This document shows positions 32,022 to 41,408 of a stretch of DNA of 44,017 bases, piece after piece (within the stretch, counting starts at the first letter, position 1; every line of letters begins with the position of its first letter). Made by a program: the position numbers and the translations under genes. This DNA comes from Mycolicibacterium porcinum (GTDB taxonomy: Bacteria > Actinomycetota > Actinomycetes > Mycobacteriales > Mycobacteriaceae), in contig MSTD01000026.1 in assembly GCA_001942045.1 (NCBI GenBank), positions 40,528 to 84,544 on the forward strand, written 5' to 3'. Below the pieces are notes generated by a model, which had not been told where the DNA came from, did not search any database, and was given only the letters and a program-made list of their open reading frames with translations.

Positions 32022-32932
32022 CGCATCGTCCCCTGGTACTCGCGCAGGAACATGTCCTCCAGGGAGGCCGGCGCGACCGTGAGATCTTCGATGCCGAGAT
32101 CGGCGAGGTGTTCCAGGGCGAACTCGATGTCGTTGCGGTCCACCGAGAAACTCACGGCGCCGTCGCGGCTGGTGAAGTCGTGAACGTAGGGGGTGTTCTG
32201 CAGCGCCCGGCCGTCGGAGCGGGTGCGCGCAACGACCTTGGTCCGCATAAGATGTCGCAGCTCGGCCAGCGTCCCAGACCGCACCGTGCGTCCGGAGCGG
32301 ATGATCGTCACGTTGTCGCAGAGCTTTTCCACCTCCGCCAGGATGTGGCTGGACAGCAGGACCGCAGCGCCCTGGCGGGCGACTTCGGCCACGCAACGCT
32401 GAAATGCCCTCTCCATCAACGGGTCCAGTCCTGAGGTGGGTTCGTCGAGAATGTAGAGCTCGGCATGGCAGCTGAATGCCGCGACGATGGCGACCTTTTG
32501 GCGGTTGCCCTTGGAGTAGGTGCGGGCTTTCTTGTCCGGGTCCAGCTCGAACAGGTCTATGAGGTCGTCGCGTCTCCGGAGGTATGACTGGGTGTCGACG
32601 CCGTTGCCGCGCAGCCGGCACAGGAAGTCGATGGCCTGCATGCCGGTCAGATTGGGCCACAACGTGACATCGCCGGGAACATAGGCGATCCGGCGGTGCA
32701 AGGCGACCGCATCGCGCCACGGGTCCCCGCCCAGCAGTCGCACGGTGCCCCCGTCGGCACGTAGCAGGCCGAGCAGCACCCGGATCGCGGTCGACTTCCC
32801 AGCTCCGTTGGGCCCGAGGAAACCCGTGACATCGCCGGGGGACACGGTCAGGTTCAGGCCATCGAGAGCCTTCGTGTGCCCGAAAGATTTTGACAGTCCA
32901 CGGATTTCGACGGAAGCAGATTGCTTGGCCAT
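32018..32932 (-). CDS. ABC exporter ATP-binding protein (Rv1218c-like)
   Basis: A 304-residue ABC ATPase: Walker A GPNGAGKST (about 41-49), a Q-loop region, a signature deviating from LSGGQ (YSKGNRQKV, about 142-150), Walker B LYILDEPTSGLD and the H-loop in LLSSHILAEVE. The C-terminal 80 residues are the accessory region found in drug-type exporters. It powers the permease translated next. The start ATG at 32932 has GGAGG 7 bp upstream. The YSKGN signature is common in this exporter subfamily (YSKGM/YSKGN), so it is not a defect. Confidence 0.93.
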   Translation of the reverse strand: MAKQSASVEIRGLSKSFGHTKALDGLNLTVSPGDVTGFLGPNGAGKSTAIRVLLGLLRADGGTVRLLGGDPWRDAVALHRRIAYVPGDVTLWPNLTGMQAIDFLCRLRGNGVDTQSYLRRRDDLIDLFELDPDKKARTYSKGNRQKVAIVAAFSCHAELYILDEPTSGLDPLMERAFQRCVAEVARQGAAVLLSSHILAEVEKLCDNVTIIRSGRTVRSGTLAELRHLMRTKVVARTRSDGRALQNTPYVHDFTSRDGAVSFSVDRNDIEFALEHLADLGIEDLTVAPASLEDMFLREYQGTMR

Positions 32933-32945
32933 GCGAGTCCTCCGG

Positions 32946-33323
32946 TCAGGCGTAGGTGGCGCCGAGTAACCACACGGCCAAGGCGCCGACGACGACGAGA
33001 GCCATGCGGGTGGTCTTGATGCGGGTTTCGTATTTGGTGTTCTTAGAGATCTCCGGCCAGGCGATGACGATCACGCCCTTGATCAGGGCCAGCCAGCCGA
33101 AGATCGTGATGAGCACGTGCCAGTTCAGTTCCCAGACGTTGTGCAGCAGTACCGATGTGAGTCCGAGGAACAGTGACAGGTAGCCGTAGGTGAGCCCGAA
33201 CGCCCGATTCTCGACGATCAGGTGTTTGACGTCGTGCAGGGCTTGCGGGCGGATGAAGAACATGGCGACGACGATCACCGTCAACCAGCCCCAGAACAGG
33301 GCGAAGAAGGTTTGCGTGGTCAC
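32946..33323 (-). CDS. Four-helix membrane protein within the efflux operon
   Basis: A 125-residue protein I do not recognise, with four predicted membrane helices (about 5-24, 42-62, 66-86 and 103-123; e.g. FFALFWGWLTVIVVAMFFI, YGYLSLFLGLTSVLLHNVW, HVLITIFGWLALIKGVIVIA). It contains no obvious catalytic motif. It lies between raaS and the ABC ATPase gene: its GTG start overlaps the raaS stop (GTGA) and its stop is 13 bp before the ATPase start. Tight coupling suggests an accessory subunit of the pump or a small multidrug-related factor. I recall no counterpart at this spot in M. tuberculosis. Confidence 0.8.
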   Translation of the reverse strand: MTTQTFFALFWGWLTVIVVAMFFIRPQALHDVKHLIVENRAFGLTYGYLSLFLGLTSVLLHNVWELNWHVLITIFGWLALIKGVIVIAWPEISKNTKYETRIKTTRMALVVVGALAVWLLGATYA

Positions 33324-34006
33324 GCGGGTTCCTTTCTGTCGGTGGAGTTTTCGGTGCCGGCGGATGGTGAACTGAACGGGATTCCCTGCTCGCGTTGGCG
33401 CAGGAATGTGTCGTACATGGTCGAGTCGGTCATCAGGCCCTCGGTGTAGAGCTCAAGGGCGGGCAGCATCATGTCCTCGCCGTAATCGCGCAGTACTCGG
33501 CGCAGATCCGTTGGGTCGTCATGCATCTGCAGGTACAGCAGAAACCCACCGCCGCTGCAGATGGCCATGAACCTGGCGCGCGCCTTCGGGTCGCGGCTGG
33601 GTCTGAGTAGGCCGGTGCGGACGCCCTCTTGCAGGTACTCCTCGGCGTTGGTGACCATGGTGCGCCAGAAGGTCTTCGCCAACTCGCTGCCGGACTGCAT
33701 GCTGCGGACCAGATAGGCCATCAGCGGTGCGTATGACTCGATCTCGGCCATCTGGGCCATCCACGTCGCGGGGTCGGCGCTCTGCAACGACTCGGTCTTG
33801 GCTTCGCGCACCACCTCGGCCACGTGGGCATCGCACGCCTTGCGCAGGCCCTCCTTGGACCCGAAGTGGTGGATCACCAAGGCGGCGCTGACGCCCGCCG
33901 CCTCGGCGATGCTGCGGAGTCCCACGCTGAATCCGTGCTGCCCGTACTGCTCGATCGCGGCGTCCCGAATCCGGGCCATCGCCGTTCGATCATCGACTGA
34001 ACGCAT
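33320..34006 (-). CDS. raaS: TetR-family repressor RaaS
   Basis: A 228-residue TetR-type regulator. The helix-turn-helix is in RIRDAAIEQYGQHGFSVGLR, then SIAEAAGVSAALVIHHFGSK (about 12-52); the rest is an all-helical ligand domain. The M. tuberculosis counterpart Rv1219c (RaaS) represses the Rv1217c-Rv1218c efflux genes and has been tied to survival under antimicrobials. It is first in its operon. I prefer the ATG at 34006 over the GTG at 34024: the segment between them is the operator itself, and TACTAA just before the ATG looks like a -10, implying a leaderless transcript. The C-terminal tail (TENSTDRKEPA) is likely disordered. Confidence 0.9.
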   Translation of the reverse strand: MRSVDDRTAMARIRDAAIEQYGQHGFSVGLRSIAEAAGVSAALVIHHFGSKEGLRKACDAHVAEVVREAKTESLQSADPATWMAQMAEIESYAPLMAYLVRSMQSGSELAKTFWRTMVTNAEEYLQEGVRTGLLRPSRDPKARARFMAICSGGGFLLYLQMHDDPTDLRRVLRDYGEDMMLPALELYTEGLMTDSTMYDTFLRQREQGIPFSSPSAGTENSTDRKEPA

Positions 34007-34035
34007 GTTTAGTACGCTAAACACTCGTTCAGTCG
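33994..34035. promoter_or_regulatory. Nested 42-bp palindrome over the raaS promoter and start
   Basis: Outer arms CGACTGAACG (33994-34003) and CGTTCAGTCG (34026-34035) are exact inverted repeats, as are inner arms TGTTTAG (34006-34012) and CTAAACA (34017-34023), all sharing one centre. Only 8 of 42 positions break symmetry. The raaS ATG (34006-34004) lies inside. This is well suited to two TetR dimers and autorepression. Confidence 0.75.
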
Positions 34036-34067
34036 TCGGTCAAGGGGTGAGCCCGTCAGGAATCCGT

Positions 34068-34110
34068 AAAGAAAAATCCGGCCCCACCCCAAGAAGAGGG
34101 GGAGGCCGGA
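34068..34110 (-). terminator. Intrinsic terminator of the O-methyltransferase gene
   Basis: Stem TCCGGCC (34077-34083) with GGCCGGA (34104-34110), extended by CCCC/GGGG and closed by the loop AAGAAGA. On the minus strand the stem is followed by TTTTTCTTT (34076-34068). A GC-rich hairpin with a real T-run is rare in this genome. It lies 24 bp past the stop at 34135. Confidence 0.85.
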
Positions 34111-34134
34111 CGAAAAGGCGAAAAGCGCGAAAGG

Positions 34135-34779
34135 TCAGTCGCGAGCGGCGGCGAGCAGGCCGTCGCCCAACGGGATCAGCACCGGGGTGAGCCGCTCATC
34201 CTCGGCGATCAGCCGGGCCGCTTCACGCACCGCGCTGACCTCGGCATCGTTGGCCGACGCGTCGCCGGCCCGGCCACCGAGCGCGGCGCGGTGCAGCACG
34301 ATGGCGCCGCCGGGACGCAGGAGGCGCACCCCCTCGGTCACGAACTGCGGCTGGTCGATCGGCTCGGCATCGATGAACACCAGGTCGTAGGACTCGTCGG
34401 CCAGCCGGGTCAGCACCTCCTGGGCGCGCCCACTGATCAGCCGGGTTCGGCCCGGGCCGACGCCGGCCTCGTTGAAGCCTTGCTTGGCGATGCGCTGATG
34501 CTCGGGTTCGACGTCGATCGTGGTCAGCACGCCGTCGTCATTCATGCCGGACAGCAACCACAACCCGCTCACCCCAGCGCCGGTGCCGACTTCGACGACC
34601 GCCCGGCCCCCGGTGAGGCGCGCGAGCACGCTCAGCAACGCTCCCACCGCCGGGGTGACCGCACCCGCGCCGAGTTCATCGGCCCGCTCGCGTGCGGCCG
34701 CGACGATCTCGTCCTCGGAGATCGACCGTTCGGCATGCGTGACGATCGCCTCGGCGCGACCGGGGTTGGAGCTGACCAT
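34135..34779 (-). CDS. O-methyltransferase (Rv1220c-like)
   Basis: A 214-residue SAM-dependent methyltransferase of the O-methyltransferase family 3 (catechol OMT-like fold). Motif I is [16 protein letters not shown], with [12 protein letters not shown] (acidic ribose-binding residue), [12 protein letters not shown] and [17 protein letters not shown]. The size equals Rv1220c (215). The frame is open to 34821, but the ATG at 34779 ([12 protein letters not shown]) matches the family. It is divergent from sigE (175 bp between starts), an arrangement conserved in mycobacteria. The substrate is unknown. Confidence 0.9.
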   Translation of the reverse strand: MVSSNPGRAEAIVTHAERSISEDEIVAAARERADELGAGAVTPAVGALLSVLARLTGGRAVVEVGTGAGVSGLWLLSGMNDDGVLTTIDVEPEHQRIAKQGFNEAGVGPGRTRLISGRAQEVLTRLADESYDLVFIDAEPIDQPQFVTEGVRLLRPGGAIVLHRAALGGRAGDASANDAEVSAVREAARLIAEDERLTPVLIPLGDGLLAAARD

Positions 34780-34891
34780 GCCCGCAGCGTAGGCCAGACC
34801 CCCGGGGCACCGTCGCGACACGCCCGTGCGTGGCGCTTATCACCGACCGAAATTCGCTGGTTCGGGCAGGTAACCCCGCATATCGTCGGCA

Positions 34892-34918
34892 TTCTCAGGG
34901 AAAGTTCAGATTGCTCAT
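34892..34918 (+). promoter_or_regulatory. Repeated TTC(T)CAG motifs upstream of sigE, possible MprA-like site
   Basis: TTCTCAGG (34892-34899), GTTCAGA (34904-34910) and TTGCTCAT (34911-34918) are loosely similar direct repeats in the sigE upstream region. In M. tuberculosis a sigE promoter is activated by the MprAB system through loosely conserved direct repeats. The match is by eye and weak. Confidence 0.3.
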
Positions 34919-34953
34919 ATCTCCGCCACACCGGGATCAGGAACGGTATCCGC

Positions 34954-35733
34954 ATGGAACACGGCGCCCGCTGGCGCACCGCCCAGCACAACCAGGACAG
35001 CAATCGGAATAACGAAGTCATCAGTCGTGTTGAGCAGAGTGAAATCTGTGATCAGGAGGATCCGACGAGCGCGAACGCTGTTACCTCGAACCCCGCAACC
35101 CAGGCCGCCCCGGTGTCCATGGCCCATCTGGAGCAGTTCACCACCGGCGAATGGGTTGAGCCGTCCGACGAACTGACCGGGACGGCGGTCTTCGACGCCA
35201 CCGGTGATCAGGCCGCGATGCCGTCCTGGGACGAATTGGTGCGTCAACACGCGGACCGGGTGTACCGGCTGGCCTATCGGCTCTCGGGTAACCAGCACGA
35301 TGCCGAGGATCTGACTCAGGAGACCTTCATCCGGGTGTTTCGCTCGGTGCAGAACTACCAGCCCGGAACCTTCGAGGGGTGGTTGCACCGCATCACCACC
35401 AACCTGTTCCTGGACATGGTCCGCCGGCGTGGCCGCATCCGCATGGAGGCGCTGCCCGAGGACTACGACCGGGTGCCCGCCGACGATCCGAACCCCGAGC
35501 AGATCTACCACGACTCCCGATTGGGAGCCGATCTTCAGGCCGCCCTGGATTCACTGGCGCCGGAGTTCCGTGCCGCGGTGGTCCTGTGCGACATCGAGGG
35601 TCTGTCCTACGAGGAGATCGGCGCCACGCTCGGCGTGAAGCTCGGCACCGTGCGCAGCCGCATCCACCGCGGTCGGCAGGCGTTGCGCGAGTATCTGGCG
35701 AAGAACTCGCCGGAAACCGCGAAATCCGCATAG
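34954..35733 (+). CDS. sigE: ECF sigma factor SigE
   Basis: A 259-residue ECF sigma factor (Rv1221 is 257). Region sigma2: [59 protein letters not shown]. Sigma4: [40 protein letters not shown]. It directs the envelope, heat and detergent stress response with RseA next door. The N-terminal about 85 residues are variable. The ATG at 34954 follows AGGAACG. Internal starts at GTG 35113 and ATG 35119 would give 206 and 204 residues; shorter SigE isoforms made from stress promoters are known in M. tuberculosis. Confidence 0.93.
   Translation: MEHGARWRTAQHNQDSNRNNEVISRVEQSEICDQEDPTSANAVTSNPATQAAPVSMAHLEQFTTGEWVEPSDELTGTAVFDATGDQAAMPSWDELVRQHADRVYRLAYRLSGNQHDAEDLTQETFIRVFRSVQNYQPGTFEGWLHRITTNLFLDMVRRRGRIRMEALPEDYDRVPADDPNPEQIYHDSRLGADLQAALDSLAPEFRAAVVLCDIEGLSYEEIGATLGVKLGTVRSRIHRGRQALREYLAKNSPETAKSA
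35006..35031 (+). promoter_or_regulatory. Internal ECF-type promoter within sigE 5' region
   Basis: GGAAT (35006-35010) and GTT (35029-35031) are 18 bp apart, matching the SigH/SigE-type consensus GGAAY-N16-19-GTT. Transcripts would start near 35040 and could only make the short SigE from 35113/35119. M. tuberculosis sigE has an equivalent SigH-dependent internal promoter. AGGAGG at 35054-35059 follows, but no start codon is suitably spaced after it. Confidence 0.5.
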
Positions 35734-35810
35734 CGGTGGTTGGTGTTCAGCGCGCCCGGTCGCGCTACATTCGGGTCAGGACATTTGGGCGTGGTGAGAG
35801 GAGCTGGGTG

Positions 35811-36209
35811 ATGGTCGACCCGGGACATGTGTTCCGTCGGGCATTCTCCTGGTTGCCTGCGCAGTTCGCCTCGCAGAGTGATGCGCCCGTCGGGGCACCT
35901 CGTCAGTTCGGTTCCACCGAGCACCTCTCGATCGAGGCCATCGCGGCTTTCGTCGATGGCGAGTTGCGGATGAGCGCCCATCTGCGGGCCGCACACCATC
36001 TGTCTTTGTGCCCGGATTGCGCGGCTGAGGTCGATGCCCAGGGCCAGGCCCGGGCCGCATTGCGGGACTCCTGTCCGATAGCCATTCCGAATTCCCTGCT
36101 GGGACTGTTGTCGCAGATACCGCACCACAGCCCGCAGCCTTCGGCCGAGGTCGACGAACAGCCCCCGTTTGCTGATGACCCGACGCGGAGCCGGCGTAAG
36201 CGCCGGTAG
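35811..36209 (+). CDS. rseA: Anti-sigma factor RseA
   Basis: A 132-residue zinc-binding anti-sigma (ZAS) protein, beginning MVDPGHVFRRAFSWLPAQFA. The ZAS motif H-x3-C-x2-C is in AAHHLSLCPDCAAEVD, preceded by IEAIAAFVDGELRMSAH. It binds SigE and releases it under stress; M. tuberculosis RseA (Rv1222, 154 aa) is phosphorylated by PknB and degraded by ClpC1P2. The tail here is shorter and less Gly-rich than I recall for Rv1222, and ends SRRKRR. The frame is open upstream, but the ATG at 35811 has AGGAG 8 bp before it. It lies between sigE and htrA in the conserved order. Confidence 0.92.
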   Translation: MVDPGHVFRRAFSWLPAQFASQSDAPVGAPRQFGSTEHLSIEAIAAFVDGELRMSAHLRAAHHLSLCPDCAAEVDAQGQARAALRDSCPIAIPNSLLGLLSQIPHHSPQPSAEVDEQPPFADDPTRSRRKRR

Positions 36210-36232
36210 GCTGGACACAAGGCGATCAGTGA

Positions 36233-37783
<1,551 letters not shown>

Positions 37784-37785
37784 CG

Positions 37786-38187
37786 ATGTTCGCGAACATC
37801 GGGTGGGGAGAGATGCTGGTCCTGGTGATCGCCGGTCTGGTGATCCTGGGGCCGGAGCGGCTGCCCGGTGCCATTCGCTGGACGTCCGGTGCCCTGCGCC
37901 AGGCCCGTGATTACGTCAGCGGCGCCACCAGCCAGCTGCGGCAGGACCTCGGCCCCGAGTTCGACGATCTTCGGCAGCCCCTGGCCGAATTGCAGAAGCT
38001 GCGCGGCATGACTCCGCGCGCCGCGATCACCAAGCACCTGCTCGACGGCGACGATTCGTTCCTGACGGGTGCCTTCGACGACGGCAAGACGACGCCGGCA
38101 GAGGGCACGGCGAAGCCCGCAGGCGACACCGCCGCCAAGCCGGCTGACAAGCCGACCGGCACGACGTTCGATCCCGACGCGACCTAA
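37786..38187 (+). CDS. tatB: Twin-arginine translocase subunit TatB
   Basis: A 133-residue Sec-independent translocase component that with TatC recognises twin-arginine signal peptides. One N-terminal TM helix with the TatB/A hinge ([20 protein letters not shown], then [16 protein letters not shown]), an amphipathic helix and a polar tail rich in Ala/Lys/Pro ([19 protein letters not shown]). The length equals Rv1224 (131). It is the last gene of the sigE-rseA-htrA-tatB run. Its TAA overlaps the mrp stop by 3 bp on the other strand. Confidence 0.94.
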   Translation: MFANIGWGEMLVLVIAGLVILGPERLPGAIRWTSGALRQARDYVSGATSQLRQDLGPEFDDLRQPLAELQKLRGMTPRAAITKHLLDGDDSFLTGAFDDGKTTPAEGTAKPAGDTAAKPADKPTGTTFDPDAT

Positions 38188-39326
38188 CGGCGCGCGGTAT
38201 CCAGACCCAGCGACATACCGGCCAGGCCGCGCTTGCGCGCCGACAATCCCTCGGCGATCTTGCGCAGCTCGGCGCCTGCCGCCGAATCGGGCGCTGACAG
38301 CACCAACGGAACCCCGGAGTCACCGGCCGCCACGAGCGCCGGGTCCAGCGGAACCTGGCCCAGCAGCGGCACCTCGGCGCCCACCGATCGGGTCAGCGAG
38401 TCGGCCACCTGACGGCCACCGCCCTCGCCGAACAGCTGCATGACGGTGCCGTCGGGCATCTGCAGTCCCGACATGTTCTCCACCACGCCCGCGATGCGCT
38501 GACGGGTCTGCAGGGCGATCGCGCCGGCCCGCTCGGCCACCTCGGCCGCGGCCATCTGCGGCGTGGTCACCACGAGGATCTCGGCACCCGGGATCAGCTG
38601 GGCGACTGAGATGGCGATGTCGCCGGTGCCGGGCGGCAGATCGAGCAGCAGCACGTCCAGATCGCCCCAGTACACGTCGGCCAGGAATTGCTGCAGGGCC
38701 CGGTGCAACATCGGCCCGCGCCACACCACGGGCGTGTTGCCCTGGGTGAACATCGCGATCGAGATGACCTTCACGTCATGGGCGACGGGAGGCAGGATCA
38801 TCGAGTCGACCTGGGTCGGCCGATCGCCGGTGCCCATCATGCGTGGCACCGAATGGCCGTATATGTCGGCATCCAGCAAGCCGACGGACAACCCGCGGGC
38901 GGCCATCGCGGCGGCCAGGTTGACCGTCACACTTGACTTGCCGACCCCGCCCTTGCCGGACGCCACCGCGTAGACCCGGGTCAGAGAGTTGGGCTGGGCG
39001 AACGGGATCACCGGCTCGCGGGAATCGCCGCGCAGCATCTTGCGCAGCTCGGCGCGCTGCTCGTCGTTCATCACGTCGAGGCTCACCTTGACGGCGCCGG
39101 TGCCGGGTACGTCGGTGACGGCGGCCTTCACCAGGTCGGCGATCTCGTTCTTCTTCGGGCAGGCCGCAGTGGTCAGGTAGATCTCGACGTGCACACCGTG
39201 GTCGGCCTCGATCGAGATGTTCTTGACCATGCCGAGTTCGGTGATCGGCTTCCGCAATTCGGGGTCGATCACCTTGGCCAGCGCGGCGCGAACCGCGGAT
39301 TGCAGCTCAGTGGCAGATTCGGACAT
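38184..39326 (-). CDS. mrp: Mrp/ApbC-type iron-sulfur cluster carrier ATPase
   Basis: A 380-residue P-loop ATPase of the Mrp/NBP35 family that carries Fe-S clusters to apoproteins. The N-terminal FeS_assembly_P/DUF59 domain (about 5-90, [20 protein letters not shown]) is followed by the deviant Walker [21 protein letters not shown] and [14 protein letters not shown]. The switch region [19 protein letters not shown] is standard. The CxxC cluster motif usual in Mrp proteins is not obvious in the C-terminal segment, where the text reads [13 protein letters not shown], as in many actinobacterial members. The ATG at 39326 (MSESATELQ) begins at the domain, although the frame is open to 39578. Rv1229c is the counterpart. 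Confidence 0.93.
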   Translation of the reverse strand: MSESATELQSAVRAALAKVIDPELRKPITELGMVKNISIEADHGVHVEIYLTTAACPKKNEIADLVKAAVTDVPGTGAVKVSLDVMNDEQRAELRKMLRGDSREPVIPFAQPNSLTRVYAVASGKGGVGKSSVTVNLAAAMAARGLSVGLLDADIYGHSVPRMMGTGDRPTQVDSMILPPVAHDVKVISIAMFTQGNTPVVWRGPMLHRALQQFLADVYWGDLDVLLLDLPPGTGDIAISVAQLIPGAEILVVTTPQMAAAEVAERAGAIALQTRQRIAGVVENMSGLQMPDGTVMQLFGEGGGRQVADSLTRSVGAEVPLLGQVPLDPALVAAGDSGVPLVLSAPDSAAGAELRKIAEGLSARKRGLAGMSLGLDTARR

Positions 39327-39375
39327 CACCGCTGAGTCTACGGCGGTGCAACCCGTCGCCGGATCCAGGCCAGCG

Positions 39376-40707
39376 TCAGGCCGGCCCCGGTGCGGGACCA
39401 GGGGCGGGGCCGGGTGCCGGGCCCAGTCCCGGAACCGCGGGCGCGGCCTCGATCGGCGGACCAACCGGTGCGGGGCCCGGCGCGGGCGCGGGAGCCGGGG
39501 CCAACGGAGCGATCGGACTAGGCGCCGGCGGCGGTGGCGGCGCGAACGGCCCGGGCGGCGGAGGAGGAGCCTGCTCACCCAGGCAGAACACCACGCACGT
39601 GGGCTGACGCGGTTGCTCCCAGGGCGGCACCCACGGCGGTGGGGCGGCCGGTGTCTCCGACGGGATGGCTTGCGCCGGACCGGGCAGCGGGCCGAGCACC
39701 TGCCCGGGCGCGAAGCCCGGAACGTTCTGGGTGCCGGTCTCGTTGCGGTTGAGCAGCGGAATCAGGGCCAGCGGGTCGCCCGCGGGCAGCCCGGTGGCGT
39801 CGGCCGGCAGGCCAGGGCCGAGGCCCTCCGGGTTGTCCAGATGGGAGTCGCCGATCGGGGGGATGGACCCGGTGATCTCGGGCAGGTCCACCGGCACCAC
39901 GCCCGTGGCGTATGCCGCGGCCCAACCCAGCACGTTGCGGGCGTAGGCCACCGAGTTGTTGTACCGGAGGATGGCCGACATGACCTGCGACTGATCGCGC
40001 AGGTTGAGCCCGCCGCTGCACAGGTAGCGGGCGGCGGCCAGCGCCGAGTCGAACACGTTCTGCACGTCCGCCTTGCCGTCACCGTCGCCGTCGGAGGCGT
40101 AGCGCGCCCATGTCCCGGGCAGGAACTGCATCGGGCCCATGGCCCGGACGTACGAGATCCGCCCAGCCTGAGCGCTCTGCACGATGATCTCGTTGCCCGG
40201 CAGGGTGCCGTCGAGCGCGGGGCCGTAGATGGGGCGGACGGCGGTGCCGCGGGCGTCGGTGGCGCCGCCGTTGGCGTGCCCGGATTCGATCCGGCCGATA
40301 CCGGCGAGCAGGTTCCAGCTGATTCCACAGCCGGGGTAGGCGGCGGCCATCATCCGTTCGGCGTTGCGATAGGCCTTCAGCGATGTTCCCGGAATGCCAA
40401 GGGCGCCAGGGGTATTGACTACGAACGCCGGAGGGGGAGCCGAGATGGTGGTCATCGGCTGGATCCGGAAGTTCGTCGGGGGCCGGGCCGCGGCGACCAC
40501 CGCGGGGCCCGAGCGGTCGACCCGGGGCGCGACGGCGGCCAGCGGGGTGACCGCGGCGTTGGACACTTCGGCGCCCGGGGCGGCGGATCCGGCGCCGGCC
40601 ACCAGCACGATGGGGGCCAGGACGGCGACACCGAGCGCGGGCGAGCGCACGAGCTGGCTCATACGGCGCCGAGCGGTTGCGATCGCCGCTCCTCCCCCTA
40701 CGCGCAC
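39376..40707 (-). CDS. Exported lytic transglycosylase (MltB-like, Rv1230c-like)
   Basis: A 443-residue exported peptidoglycan lyase candidate. A signal peptide or anchor (LGVAVLAPIVLVAGAGSA) precedes a Pro/Ala linker, a lytic transglycosylase domain (about 115-270) with the catalytic Glu in LLAGIGRIESGHANGG and SYVRAMGPMQFLPGTWARYA, a DGDGDGKADVQNVFDSALAA segment, and a long tail of PAP/GPA repeats. It should cleave glycan strands in the wall. I keep the GTG at 40707, which has GAGG 8 bp upstream; an ATG at 40662 (MSQLVRSP) is the alternative with no Shine-Dalgarno but a tidy signal peptide. The 49-bp gap to mrp suggests separate transcripts are possible. Confidence 0.88.
   Translation of the reverse strand: MRVGGGAAIATARRRMSQLVRSPALGVAVLAPIVLVAGAGSAAPGAEVSNAAVTPLAAVAPRVDRSGPAVVAAARPPTNFRIQPMTTISAPPPAFVVNTPGALGIPGTSLKAYRNAERMMAAAYPGCGISWNLLAGIGRIESGHANGGATDARGTAVRPIYGPALDGTLPGNEIIVQSAQAGRISYVRAMGPMQFLPGTWARYASDGDGDGKADVQNVFDSALAAARYLCSGGLNLRDQSQVMSAILRYNNSVAYARNVLGWAAAYATGVVPVDLPEITGSIPPIGDSHLDNPEGLGPGLPADATGLPAGDPLALIPLLNRNETGTQNVPGFAPGQVLGPLPGPAQAIPSETPAAPPPWVPPWEQPRQPTCVVFCLGEQAPPPPPGPFAPPPPPAPSPIAPLAPAPAPAPGPAPVGPPIEAAPAVPGLGPAPGPAPGPAPGPA
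39379..39590 (-). repeat. Pro-Ala-Gly low-complexity 3' end of the transglycosylase gene
   Basis: The coding end is built from short GC-rich units encoding APAPAPGP and GPAPGPAPGPA, with PPPPPGPFAPPPPPAPSP before it. Such tracts are probably a disordered wall-spanning tail, and they are prone to length variation between strains. Confidence 0.7.
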
Positions 40708-40801
40708 TTACCCATCCTCAAGTCAGCTTTGGCCATGTTGTGAACCAAGTCACCATACATAGTCGAGGTTTCCGTTGTTACGACAATGGTCGACACCGTG
40801 A

Positions 40802-41347
40802 TCAACCACTGCGTTTGGACCTGCGTTCGCCGGCGTCGGCTTTGCTCGCGTGGCTGCGCTCGGCATCGGTCTGCGGGCCGAGTTCGATCAGCAGCTCCCG
40901 CAGCTCCTCCAGCTCGCGGCGCAGGTAATCACGCGTGACGACCTCGCCGACGGCCAGCCGCAGCGACGCCAGCTCGCGGGCCAGGTACTCGGTGTCGGCC
41001 TTGGTCTGTTCGGCCCGGCGCCGGTCTTCCTCGAGCGCGACCCGGTCGCGGTTCTCCTGGCGGTTCTGCGCCAGCAGGATCAGCGGGGCGGCGTAGGCGG
41101 CCTGCGTCGAAAAGGCCAGGTTGAGCAGGATGAACGGGTACGGATCCCACTCGAAGGTGAAGACACCGATGTTCAGCGCGATCCAAACCACCACGATGAT
41201 CGTCTGGATCGCCAGGTAGCGGCCGGTGCCGAGGAACCGGGCGATCGATTCGCCGAACTGGCCGACCGCCTCGACGTCGACGTGCAGCCCGAAGCCGCGC
41301 GTGCCACGGGGGGTGTCCAGCCGTTGACGCGCTGTCGATTCGCTCAT
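40802..41347 (-). CDS. DUF1003 membrane protein (Rv1231c-like)
   Basis: A 181-residue protein of the DUF1003 family. A soluble start (GFGLHVDVEAVGQFGESIAR) leads to two close TM helices (about 45-62, LAIQTIIVVVWIALNIGVF, and 70-92, YPFILLNLAFSTQAAYAAPL) that flank the FEWDPYP motif typical of the family. It ends in a long charged helix (about 95-165, QNRQENRDRVALEEDRRRAE) likely to form a coiled coil. Function unknown. It sits between the MgtE-N/CBS gene upstream (61-bp gap) and the transglycosylase, the order of Rv1230c-Rv1232c. The MgtE-N neighbour suggests an ion-related role; this is weak inference. Confidence 0.86.
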   Translation of the reverse strand: MSESTARQRLDTPRGTRGFGLHVDVEAVGQFGESIARFLGTGRYLAIQTIIVVVWIALNIGVFTFEWDPYPFILLNLAFSTQAAYAAPLILLAQNRQENRDRVALEEDRRRAEQTKADTEYLARELASLRLAVGEVVTRDYLRRELEELRELLIELGPQTDAERSHASKADAGERRSKRSG

Positions 41348-41408
41348 GCGGCCCCCTCGCAGGCTCGGTCACCGCATGCTGCGTCGATGATTCGCTCGCA
41401 AGCTTCGC

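Noticed and set aside
30423..32720. 765-codon reading frame for the ABC permease
   Set aside because: The first 230 codons are an out-of-frame shadow inside the ATPase gene; the ATG at 32021 with the 4-bp overlap fits the family and operon.
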